From: S015-6 sp964479535
GTDB taxonomy: Bacteria; Desulfobacterota; DSWW01
NCBI GenBank assembly: GCA_964479535.1
Contig: CAYZMM010000003.1
Location: 294,279 to 358,278, forward strand
Direction: 5' to 3'
DNA length: 64,000 nt
In this document: piece by piece, positions 30,804-38,603 of the stretch
How positions within the stretch are numbered: position 1 is the first letter of the stretch
How the letters are laid out: every line of letters begins with the position of its first letter
Notes under the pieces: model-generated
Databases searched by the model: none
Told to the model about the DNA's origin: nothing
Seen by the model: the letters and a program-made list of their open reading frames with translations, nothing else
Program-made: the position numbers and the translations under genes

Positions 30804-31169
30804 ATGCCCATCTATGAATATCGGTGCACCGAATGCAGGAAGAAGTTTGAAGTCCTGGTCCTACGGGCAGGAGAGGAATCCTCTCTCCGCTGCCCACACT
30901 GCAGTTGTACGGCCGTGAAGCGCCTAGTTTCGCGGTTCGCGTCGATCAAGTCGGAGGAGGCGCGGCTGGAGTCCCTGACCGACCCCAGCCGACTGTCCGG
31001 TATCGACGAGAACGACCCTGCGAGCATGGCCCGGTGGCTGAAGCGCATGGGCGGGGAGCTCGGGGAAGACGTGAGCAAGGACGAAATCGATCAGATGGCC
31101 GACGAAATCGCCTCCGGCGATGCCCTCGACCCGGGCGGGGGCGGTGGCGCGACGGAGGATCCGTTCTGA
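30804..31169 (+). CDS. FmdB-family zinc-ribbon protein
   Basis: A 121-residue protein opening with the FmdB signature MPIYEYRCTECRKKFEVL and a second pair CPHC, forming a four-cysteine zinc ribbon. The remaining two-thirds is acidic and helical, ending in a glycine-rich tail. FmdB-like proteins are common in Desulfobacterota and proposed as regulators, but their target is unknown. It lies between nadB and def on the same strand. Confidence 0.88.
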   Translation: MPIYEYRCTECRKKFEVLVLRAGEESSLRCPHCSCTAVKRLVSRFASIKSEEARLESLTDPSRLSGIDENDPASMARWLKRMGGELGEDVSKDEIDQMADEIASGDALDPGGGGGATEDPF

Positions 31170-31266
31170 CCACCGGGAACTTCCTGTACGTTTGGACGCA
31201 TCTAATGGACATCATCGATCTATAACGGATAAAGCATTTCCGACACGACGAGAAGGACCTTGTTTT

Positions 31267-31809
31267 ATGTCCATCCTCAAGATTCGTACTTACCCGGACC
31301 CGGCCCTGAAGGCAAAGTGCCCGCCCGTGGACAGGGTCGACGACCGCATCCGTCGCCTTCTGGACGACATGGCGGAAACCATGTACCTCAACAACGGCAT
31401 CGGCCTTGCGGCTCCCCAGGTGGGGGAAGGATCACGGCTCATTGTCGTCGACGTGCAGCGTGGAGAAGCCGGTGACACCCTGCTGAAGCTCGTCAATCCC
31501 AGGATCGTGGACAAGGAGGGCGAGACGACGAGCGAAGAAGGGTGCTTGAGCTGCCCGGACCTCCTCGTGGAGGTCAAGCGCTCTGAGACGGTCAGGGTGG
31601 AGGCCCTTCTGCCCGACGGGCAGGAGACCGCCATCGAGGCGGACGGCCTCCTGGCCGTTTGCCTGCAACACGAAATCGACCATCTCGACGGCGTTCTGCT
31701 GGTGGACCGCCTGTCGAGCCTGCGCAGAAACCTCTACCAGAAAAAGCGTTCGAAAGAAGATCCGAAGCCCCCGGCCGAAGAGCCCCGCCCCTCCGACGCC
31801 CCACTCTAA
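31267..31809 (+). CDS. def: Peptide deformylase
   Basis: A 180-residue metalloenzyme removing the formyl group from nascent proteins. All three motifs are intact: GIGLAAPQV, EGCLSCP with the metal-binding Cys, and QHEIDHLDG with the HExxH-type ligands. The C-terminal ~25 residues are a charged tail (KKRSKEDPKPPAEEP). The ATG at 31267 gives the family N-terminus. A GGGNTCA heptad array lies 12 bp after the stop. Confidence 0.96.
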   Translation: MSILKIRTYPDPALKAKCPPVDRVDDRIRRLLDDMAETMYLNNGIGLAAPQVGEGSRLIVVDVQRGEAGDTLLKLVNPRIVDKEGETTSEEGCLSCPDLLVEVKRSETVRVEALLPDGQETAIEADGLLAVCLQHEIDHLDGVLLVDRLSSLRRNLYQKKRSKEDPKPPAEEPRPSDAPL

Positions 31810-31820
31810 CCCCTCGCGTA

Positions 31821-31843
31821 GGGGTCAGGGATCAGGGGTCAGG
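31821..31843 (+). repeat. GGGNTCA heptad array after def
   Basis: Three 7-bp units, GGGGTCA, GGGATCA, GGGGTCA, in register and in the sense direction of def. A small perfect hairpin, ACCCCT-CGCGT-AGGGGT (31809-31825), overlaps its start. The same array with one substitution lies on the minus strand at 46292-46272, and a two-unit version at 48843. Confidence 0.6.
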
Positions 31844-31874
31844 CCCGACCTTTCCACCAGTACATCAGGGTTCC

Positions 31875-32714
31875 TCATGGAGCGCTGAAGATGTCGGGGC
31901 GTTCGTGGGCTAGGATCGGAATCCGGCGCCGCACCTCTTCCAGATATTCCGCATCGAAGTCCGCGTAGATCACGCATTCCCGCTCGGGTGCCTGGGCAAG
32001 GACCGCGCCCCATGGATCCACGATGGCGGAATGCCCGTGGGTCTGTCGTTTCGCATCATGACGGCCGAATTGCGCGGGCGCCACCACGTAGACCTGGCTT
32101 TCGATCGCCCTCGCCTGCAAGAGGGGCATCCAGTGCTCCTTGCCGGTGACCATCGTGAAGGCGGCAGGCACGAAGATGACCTGCGCGCCCTTGCGTGCCA
32201 GCCTGCGGTAGAGTTCCGGAAAGCGCAGGTCATAGCAGATCGTCAGCCCGAAGGTGACCCCTTCCCGGCGTACCGTGACCGGCTCGTCACCCGGCCGGAT
32301 GTATTCCGATTCCCTGTAGCTCGCACCATCTGTGAGGGAGACGTCGAAGAGGTGGATCTTGTGATAGACGGCCGCCTCCTTTCCCTTCCGGTCAAGAAAG
32401 ACGCTCGTGTTGGTCGGCCGATCGTCCGATTCGTCCGAGGACCTGACCAGAAAGCTCCCGCACAGGATGTTGATCGCCTTCTCCCTCGCGAGGGCCTTTA
32501 AGGTCCCCAGGATTTCCCCGTCCAGCCCCTGGGCCACCTCTGCGCGTTCCGCGTCCGATCCCATGAAGGCGAAGTTCTCCGGCAGGGCGACCACGTCCGA
32601 CCCGCTGTCGGCGGCCTCCCGGATCCGATCCGTCGCCCTCTGCAGGTTGTCCTCGAGGTCATTCCGGGAGCACATCTGCACGGCAGCGAGCCGAAGCCGA
32701 CCGGTAGCGGTCAA
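31875..32714 (-). CDS. Carbon-nitrogen hydrolase (nitrilase superfamily, Nit1/Nit2-like)
   Basis: A 279-residue amidase-type enzyme. The Glu-Lys-Cys triad is present: Glu in LPENFAFMG, Lys in YHKIHLFDVS and Cys in LTICYDLRFPELYR. By resemblance to Nit1/Nit2 it may hydrolyse deaminated glutathione or omega-amido acids; the substrate is inferred. The start is TTG at 32714, overlapping the upstream stop as TTGA, with GGAGGAGGAGG in front; no in-frame ATG precedes the conserved RLAAVQM strand. Confidence 0.88.
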   Translation of the reverse strand: MTATGRLRLAAVQMCSRNDLEDNLQRATDRIREAADSGSDVVALPENFAFMGSDAERAEVAQGLDGEILGTLKALAREKAINILCGSFLVRSSDESDDRPTNTSVFLDRKGKEAAVYHKIHLFDVSLTDGASYRESEYIRPGDEPVTVRREGVTFGLTICYDLRFPELYRRLARKGAQVIFVPAAFTMVTGKEHWMPLLQARAIESQVYVVAPAQFGRHDAKRQTHGHSAIVDPWGAVLAQAPERECVIYADFDAEYLEEVRRRIPILAHERPDIFSAP

Positions 32715-34138
32715 GACCCTCCTCCTCCGTTCTTCCTCCCGGGACGGGGAGGCGGTGCACTCTTCAACGCGGCGCGGTAGACCTCCAGGAATCGACTGCG
32801 AACGAACTGCCGGGGATCTGCTGAATCCTTCTCGTCAAGGGAATCCAGAGGGATCACGGCCTTTGCCATGGACCGGTGCCCCCCTGCGGATCCAACAGAT
32901 GAGAAGGCCGCCCGCATCAGCTCGCCTGCGCTTCGGGTGGTTCCGTAGTTCCGGGCCGAAACCACGATCTTCCCATCATAGACCCCTGAGACGACGGCCC
33001 ACTCGATTCCCTCCACCTCCAGACAGAAGTCGGCGATGAAAGGAACGATATCCTCGCGTGTCAGGTCATCCAGGTGAACGTAGATGACATCATCCACGAT
33101 GGAGGGCTCGTGGAAGGCCTTGCTGAGCACGCTCAGGTCCTCCTTGGGCAGCTGGGGCCTCTCCATCCGTCGAATCAGCCGGTGATTTGCCATGGGATAG
33201 AGAGAAGAATAGGCGCGAAGGTCGTTCTCGATCGCCTCCCGCTCCAGCAGCAGGGTGTCGGTCTTGATGCCATACAGGAGCGCGGTCGCGAGCTTCTGGG
33301 TAATCTTCACACCTCCCGCATCCAGGTATTCCTGCAGGATCGTCGAAGTCGCCCCATAGTGGGGACGGATGTCCTTGAACAGGCATAGGGCGTTGTCCGT
33401 CTCGGGATGATGGTCGATGATGACGTGGACGGGCGGGAGCTCCTCCCGAAAATGGGATGGCTGGACATCGAGGAGGACGATTCGGCTGTACTCTTCCAGT
33501 TCCTTGAGCCCGATCTCGTTCACCTGGATATCGAGCAGCTTCAGCATGGCCAGGTTCTCCGGCCGGGTCACCCTGCCTAGAGTGGCAATGGGTGCGCTCA
33601 GCCGGTTCCTCCCCAGAAGGGTCCTCATTGCAAGGGCGCTGGCAACCGCGTCCGGGTCCGGGTCATACTGCACGAGGAGGAGAACCCGCTCCTGGTCATG
33701 AAAGATCGAACGAAGCGTGCGGAGTTGGGCGGCACTTACCGTCTTTTCGAGCTCGTTGATGAAACCGGTTCGAACAAGGTCCTCCATGGGTACGGAACGC
33801 ACCCTCGGATGCATGTAAACCGCCGACTCCCTCTTGCGGGTCCTTTCCATGACGAAGAGCGTAATGGCGAGCACATCCGTATGTTCCAGGATTGCCCGCA
33901 AGGCCCCGTCTCTCGTCTTTTCGTCCCGCAGGAAGACACCGATCCGGTCGGTGGGGCAGATCTTCAACCGCTGGTAGACGGCCCGGTCCCCCAGCTTCCC
34001 GCTTCTGCACTTCACGCCTCGCCGGTTGAGGCGCTTCTGCAGCCAAGAATCCTCACAGAGGAACAGAACCTCCCGCTTCGGTTGCTGCCCGATGAAGTAG
34101 TGGGGCAGTTCGTCGTCGCAAACGATGATGTACCGCAA
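32711..34138 (-). CDS. DHH-family phosphoesterase with N-terminal TrkA-like domain
   Basis: A 475-residue protein. The N-terminal ~140 residues resemble a Rossmann/TrkA-N-like fold (YIIVCDDELPHYFIG); a DHH domain follows with DPDPDAVASALAM and DHHPE, then DHHA1 with GSAGGHRSMAKA near the C-terminus. DHH-DHHA1 proteins such as NrnA degrade nanoRNA or cyclic dinucleotide products. The start is assigned to TTG at 34138 because GAGAGGAGG lies just upstream; an ATG at 34249 would add 37 residues of poor, low-complexity leader. Confidence 0.82.
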   Translation of the reverse strand: MRYIIVCDDELPHYFIGQQPKREVLFLCEDSWLQKRLNRRGVKCRSGKLGDRAVYQRLKICPTDRIGVFLRDEKTRDGALRAILEHTDVLAITLFVMERTRKRESAVYMHPRVRSVPMEDLVRTGFINELEKTVSAAQLRTLRSIFHDQERVLLLVQYDPDPDAVASALAMRTLLGRNRLSAPIATLGRVTRPENLAMLKLLDIQVNEIGLKELEEYSRIVLLDVQPSHFREELPPVHVIIDHHPETDNALCLFKDIRPHYGATSTILQEYLDAGGVKITQKLATALLYGIKTDTLLLEREAIENDLRAYSSLYPMANHRLIRRMERPQLPKEDLSVLSKAFHEPSIVDDVIYVHLDDLTREDIVPFIADFCLEVEGIEWAVVSGVYDGKIVVSARNYGTTRSAGELMRAAFSSVGSAGGHRSMAKAVIPLDSLDEKDSADPRQFVRSRFLEVYRAALKSAPPPRPGRKNGGGGS

Positions 34139-34490
34139 CCCCGCCTCCTCTCTGCGCGTTCGCTGCAGTGGCGCACCGCAGGCAGGAGACCCGGAGCCTG
34201 CGGCAATTCTCCGACCAGCCTTTCCGGCCAAAATCTTACTGTATATCACTTTTCGCCCGCCAATGCCACAGATGCCCCCGACGGCTCTCTCCGGGGCCAG
34301 AATCGGAGACCTTCCGGGAACCTTTGGCTCCTTTAGGGAATCTTATCAAATATAAAACATTTATTCGCCAACCGGGGCAAGCGGGAGAACAACACAAAAG
34401 CAGGCAATTTTTGCCTCTTTTCTCATTTTTGCCTTTACAACGCAGTATAGAAGTGTTATGGTTAGTGTAATTTTCAGGGGAGGAAGCGCT
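34139..34490. other. Intergenic, divergent promoter region (352 bp)
   Basis: A region with AT-rich stretches between the DHH gene (minus) and the small HTH gene (plus). It contains no credible gene. A promoter for the HTH gene can be proposed at its right edge. On the minus side no clear boxes were found. Confidence 0.4.
34434..34462 (+). promoter_or_regulatory. Candidate sigma70 promoter for the HTH gene
   Basis: TTTACA at 34434-34439, 17-bp spacer, TATGGT at 34457-34462, about 30 bp before the ATG at 34491. The boxes resemble the lac-type promoter. The call rests on spacing and AT-richness only. Confidence 0.4.
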
Positions 34491-34676
34491 ATGCCGGCCG
34501 TGAAGAAAGAGACCATGTTACGATCCAAGGACGTGGCCCACATCCTGGACCTTCCCCCGGATGACGTGATCTACTTGGCTCGAAAGGGAAAACTCCGGGG
34601 CGTCAAGGAAGGGAAGTACTGGAAGTTCAGGCTGCGGGACGTCAAGTACTACCAGAAAAATCTGCAGAGAGATTGA
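34491..34676 (+). CDS. Small excisionase-like helix-turn-helix protein
   Basis: A 61-residue protein with a MerR/excisionase-type winged helix: RSKDVAHILDLPPDDVIYLARKGK followed by the wing (EGKYWKFRLRDVKYYQKN). It starts at ATG 34491 with AGGGGAGG seven bases ahead, a strong ribosome-binding site. There is no nearby integrase, so it is more likely a stand-alone DNA-binding regulator of the helix-turn-helix/excisionase (HTH_17) type than a phage excisionase. Target unknown. Confidence 0.82.
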   Translation: MPAVKKETMLRSKDVAHILDLPPDDVIYLARKGKLRGVKEGKYWKFRLRDVKYYQKNLQRD

Positions 34677-34740
34677 AATTTCACCAGGCAAATGACTGCC
34701 CACGGAACCTGCGAGGGTCGAACCCGGTGTACATCTTCTC

Positions 34741-36093
34741 CTACCGATCCTTGTAGCCGTAGGACCTCAGCTTGCGCCAGAGGGTGTTGCGCCCGATCCC
34801 GAGCACCGATGCCGTTCGGGCCCGGTTCCCCTTCTGTTTGTTCAGTACATACAAGATGTACCGCTTCTCCATCTCCGCGAGAGTCCCCTCCACGTCGAGA
34901 GGCGGAGGAGGTGCCAACGGCTCCTCCTCGGTTGCATGGGGCAGGTCTTCCACCTGCAGGGTATCTCCCGATGCAAGTGCCACTGCCCGCTGCATGGCAT
35001 TTTCAAGCTCCCGCACGTTCCCGGACCAACGGTGCCGGAGCAGAAGGTTCGCTGCGGCGGGGTCGATCCTCAACGGCGGGCGCCTCGCCTTCTTGGCGTA
35101 GTTCTGGAGGAAGAGCTCGGCCAGAGGAAGGATGTCGTCCGGTCGCTCCCGGAGAGGCGGAATCCGCATGGAGATTACGTTCAGCCGGTAGAAGAGGTCT
35201 TCCCGGAAGGTTCCCCGGTTGACCTCCTCCTGGAGATCCTTGTTCGTCGCCGCCAGAATCCGAACATCGATCTTGTGCGCCCGATCCGAGCCAAGGGGGC
35301 GAACCTCCCTTTCCTGAAGGACGCGCAGGAGCCGGACCTGCACAGGCAGCGACAGCTCGCCGACTTCGTCCAGGAGCAGGGTCCCTCCGAGGGTGACCTC
35401 GAAGAGCCCCTTACGGGCGGACGTGGCCCCTGTGAAGGCCCCCTTCGTGTGTCCGAACAGCTCACTCTCCAGCAGGCTCTCGGGGATGGATCCGCAGTCG
35501 ATTGCGTGAAAGGGGCCGTTTCTTCTCGGGCTCCGGGCGTGGATGGCACGGGCGATCAGTTCCTTTCCGGTCCCGCTCTCTCCTTGGATGAGAACCGTGG
35601 CGTCCACCTGGGATACCCGCTTGACCAGCCCGATGATTTCCTCCATCTGCTGGCTTCTGTAGACGATTCCCTCCACCCTGAACCGTCGTTTCAGAACGCT
35701 CGAGAGATGCCGGACCTGCCGCTTCAGCCTCTTCCTCTCCAGAGCGTGCCGCACGCTTCGGATCACCGCATTCGGATCGCAGGGCCGGGGGAGCACGTCA
35801 TACGCCCCCTCCTTGGTGGCCCTCACCGCGTCCTCCAGGTTCCCTTCGTGCGCAAGAACGATCACCTCTGTTGCCGCCTCCCGGGCATTCACCCAGGCAA
35901 GAACCTCGAGTGCCAGGGATCTTTCCCCGGCCCAGAAGTCACAGAGAACCAGGTCGAAATCCTCCTCCTCCATCCGCAGGAAGGCCCGGGGGGCTTCACT
36001 GCATTCCTCCACATCATGACCCTTGTCGCGAAGCGAGGCAGCAAGATTGTTGCGAACGGCCTCTTCTTCGTCCAGCACGAGAACTCGAGCCAT
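34741..36093 (-). CDS. NtrC-family sigma54-dependent response regulator
   Basis: A 450-residue regulator: receiver (about 1-120), AAA+ domain (about 135-370) with Walker A GESGTGKE and intact sigma54-contact loop GAFTGA, and a Fis-type HTH at the end (RTASVLGIGRNTLWRKLRSYG). The receiver is degenerate: the conserved Lys of the KPF motif is Arg (VLPRPCDPN) and the phospho-Asp segment reads VLCDFWAGE without the usual MPxxDG. No histidine kinase lies next to it. It is divergent from the TPR/Exb operon. ATG 36093 fits the receiver start. Confidence 0.9.
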   Translation of the reverse strand: MARVLVLDEEEAVRNNLAASLRDKGHDVEECSEAPRAFLRMEEEDFDLVLCDFWAGERSLALEVLAWVNAREAATEVIVLAHEGNLEDAVRATKEGAYDVLPRPCDPNAVIRSVRHALERKRLKRQVRHLSSVLKRRFRVEGIVYRSQQMEEIIGLVKRVSQVDATVLIQGESGTGKELIARAIHARSPRRNGPFHAIDCGSIPESLLESELFGHTKGAFTGATSARKGLFEVTLGGTLLLDEVGELSLPVQVRLLRVLQEREVRPLGSDRAHKIDVRILAATNKDLQEEVNRGTFREDLFYRLNVISMRIPPLRERPDDILPLAELFLQNYAKKARRPPLRIDPAAANLLLRHRWSGNVRELENAMQRAVALASGDTLQVEDLPHATEEEPLAPPPPLDVEGTLAEMEKRYILYVLNKQKGNRARTASVLGIGRNTLWRKLRSYGYKDR

Positions 36094-36344
36094 GGGTCTG
36101 TCCCCTTCCCCGCGGCGGAACCACGGCCACACCGAGTCGCGGCTGCGGTTTCCGACCTCGCGTTCTCACTCTACTTGTCCCCAGAACCGCCTGTCAATGT
36201 AGGCCTGCACACCCCGCACGACCGGATCGAACCCCGTCGAAGACAGGGTTGCCTCGAACCTCCTGCGTCCTCCGAGTGCCGAATAAGACCTGCGGTATCA
36301 ACAGGTTGCTTTCAACACCCGGAGATGCTATTCAAACGGAAGGG
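36094..36344. other. Divergent region between the regulator and the envelope operon
   Basis: About 250 bp without a gene. It is the likely site of the operon promoter and a natural target of the divergent NtrC-like regulator. I did not find a convincing GG-N10-GC sigma54 box by eye. Confidence 0.35.
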
Positions 36345-38588
36345 ATGAGAGAATCCAGCCCGCGCTTCTTCGATCTCCGAGCCCTTATGAGAGCCTTTCC
36401 TCACACCAGTTTCTCTCAGTGCCGCACGAATGGAATCAGCTCCCGGGTTGCCAGGCTGCTGTTCCTGGGGGCGTTGCTGATCCTTTTGCCCCAGACCCCG
36501 GGCGCCACCGCCTTCGACACGCTTGCTTGCGATGCACTCGACCGCGCGAAATGGCGGCCCAATCCTCTGGGCGACGACTACTTCGCCATGCTTCTCGACT
36601 TCACGGCGACTCCCCCCCCGGAGTTTTCCTTGACCTCCTGCTGGGAGTGCGGCCTGTGGAAGCAGGCATCCGCCTCCTATCCCGGCATGCCCGAAAGAGC
36701 GACGGAGGCGCTCCTGTTTCAGCGGGCTCAATGCTTCCGGGCCCTCGGCATGCGCAAGGAGGCGCTCGAGGACTGCCGCTTGCTCCTGCGCCGGTATCCG
36801 GCGGGCCACCTTTCTCAGAAGGCGATCCAGACCATCGTGGAAGTCCTCGCCCAGCAAGGGAACCACAGAGCCGTTGCCAGCCTGTTCGGAGATCTGCCTC
36901 AGGACCAGCGAGACGGTCTGCATCCCAAGAGCCTCTACCTGATCGCCCAGAGCCTCTACATCCTCGGCAGGGACGGACCGGCGGAAGAACTGCTGAAGCA
37001 GGTTCCGCCTGACGTCGAGGTTTATCCCTACGCCCTCTACACCCTCGCCCAGATCTTCTACCGCAAGGGTGATCCGGACCGGGCCCTGCTCATCATCCGC
37101 GTGGTCCACGAGGCCCCGCCCGGGGTGAACGTTCCGGAAATGCTGAAGGAGATGGCCTGGCTGACCCAGGCGAGGATGCTCTACCAGCAGAAGAGCTACG
37201 AGAAGGCGATCGAAGGCTTTCGCAACCTGCGACGATCCTCCTATTTCCTTCCCGAGGCCCTCATGGGAATGGGCTGGTCCTACAGTGCCATGGGGGACTT
37301 TCCAGCATCCATTGCCTATTTCCAGGCCGTAGAAGGTTCCTACGCGGACACAGACCGCCTCACCGAGGCCCACCTGGAAATGGCCGATGCCTTCGCCAGG
37401 GCGAAGAGCTATCCGGATGCGTTCCAGGTCTACCGCGATGTTCTGAACGACCTCCACTTCCGCATTTCTCAGTACAGGAAGTACGGCAACGATCCCGAAT
37501 GGCTGGACTGGCTGTCGCAAAGGTTCCTGGACCGGCGGGAAAACGAGATGACGGTACCGGAGCAAGCGCCGGTCATGGACCGGCAGGCGGATCTTCCGGA
37601 GGAAATGGAACCTCTGCTGCAGAAGCTCCAATACACCTCCACCCGGCTCAAGGCTCTCGTCGGGATTCGTGAGGGGCTGGAGCAGACCGGCCTGCTCATG
37701 GAAAGGATCGTATCCCCGGCTGCACCTCCGGAGCCGGCAGATGGACCTCCCGGTCTCGAGGTGTATCCCCCCTTGCAGGTACCCGTCCCGGATCTGGATC
37801 CTTCGCTCGCGGCCCTTCTGGATCTTTCTCTCGCCCTGCTGGACACGGAGTACCGGTCGATCTACACGGGGAGCCTGCTGGGCCTGCTGACGCAGGCTGA
37901 AAAGGAGGCCTCTCTTCGGGACTGCCTGGACTTCTACCGGACCGAGCTCGAAACCCTGCTGCTTCCCCCGGAGACCGGAAGGGATGCCCACGCAATCCTC
38001 AGGGATCTGCGCAGCTCCGTCCGGCACCTGCCGTTCTCACTGGAGCAGAAGAACCGGGTCCTGGAAAAGCTCGCTTTTACGATGCAGACTCTCGAGGAAG
38101 CCGAAGCGATCCTCGAAAGATGGGCGACCGGGCTTCAAGAGGTCTCCGCCAGTGCGTCTCAGCCGACCCGCTTTCTCCTGCTCGAGAAGTGGATGACCCT
38201 CGTCAGGGTGTATCTCTCGCTTCGCAGTTGGGACGTCCAGTCTCCCGCCGTCTTCCTGCTCGACCATCCCTCTCTCGCGGGGCACCGGCCGCCCCCTGTA
38301 CTCTCATCACTGGAAACGCTCGGCCGGATGGAACAAAGAACCGAGAGGGTGCGGGGACGGCTCGCCCTTCTCGCCAGGCGCGAAATCGCGAACCTGCACA
38401 TGAAGAGGCTCGACGTTCTCGAGGGGCTCCTGGCGCGCACGCAATTCGATTATGCAGATGCCCTCGTGCAGGAGCAGGAGCGGATCCTCGAGAGAATGAA
38501 ACAGAGTACGGAGGGGGGGGACGAAGGAGACCGACCCGAAGCCGGGGCCTCCGAAGGGGGAGAGACACCCGGAGAAGATCTGCCATAG
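36345..38588 (+). CDS. Secreted TPR-repeat protein (first of envelope operon)
   Basis: About 747 residues. A hydrophobic signal (RLLFLGALLILLPQTPGATA) near residue 35 is followed by TPR-like helical repeats (ALLFQRAQCFRALGMRKEAL; YALYTLAQIFYRKGDPDRAL; LMGMGWSYSAMGDFPASI) from about 120 to 380, then a long charged helical half. The C-terminus is Glu/Gly-rich. It is predicted periplasmic and to scaffold other proteins. The start is uncertain: ATG 36345 follows GGAAGG closely and ATG 36387 is an alternative. The next TPR gene begins 15 bp later. Confidence 0.82.
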   Translation: MRESSPRFFDLRALMRAFPHTSFSQCRTNGISSRVARLLFLGALLILLPQTPGATAFDTLACDALDRAKWRPNPLGDDYFAMLLDFTATPPPEFSLTSCWECGLWKQASASYPGMPERATEALLFQRAQCFRALGMRKEALEDCRLLLRRYPAGHLSQKAIQTIVEVLAQQGNHRAVASLFGDLPQDQRDGLHPKSLYLIAQSLYILGRDGPAEELLKQVPPDVEVYPYALYTLAQIFYRKGDPDRALLIIRVVHEAPPGVNVPEMLKEMAWLTQARMLYQQKSYEKAIEGFRNLRRSSYFLPEALMGMGWSYSAMGDFPASIAYFQAVEGSYADTDRLTEAHLEMADAFARAKSYPDAFQVYRDVLNDLHFRISQYRKYGNDPEWLDWLSQRFLDRRENEMTVPEQAPVMDRQADLPEEMEPLLQKLQYTSTRLKALVGIREGLEQTGLLMERIVSPAAPPEPADGPPGLEVYPPLQVPVPDLDPSLAALLDLSLALLDTEYRSIYTGSLLGLLTQAEKEASLRDCLDFYRTELETLLLPPETGRDAHAILRDLRSSVRHLPFSLEQKNRVLEKLAFTMQTLEEAEAILERWATGLQEVSASASQPTRFLLLEKWMTLVRVYLSLRSWDVQSPAVFLLDHPSLAGHRPPPVLSSLETLGRMEQRTERVRGRLALLARREIANLHMKRLDVLEGLLARTQFDYADALVQEQERILERMKQSTEGGDEGDRPEAGASEGGETPGEDLP

Positions 38589-38603
38589 AAGGAGTGCGCC
38601 CTC

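Noticed and set aside
31809..31825. Rho-independent terminator after def
   Set aside because: Short 6-bp stem and no following T-run; treated as part of the heptad array.
34491..34676. Phage excisionase
   Set aside because: No integrase, att-like repeats or phage genes nearby; better described as a small HTH regulator.
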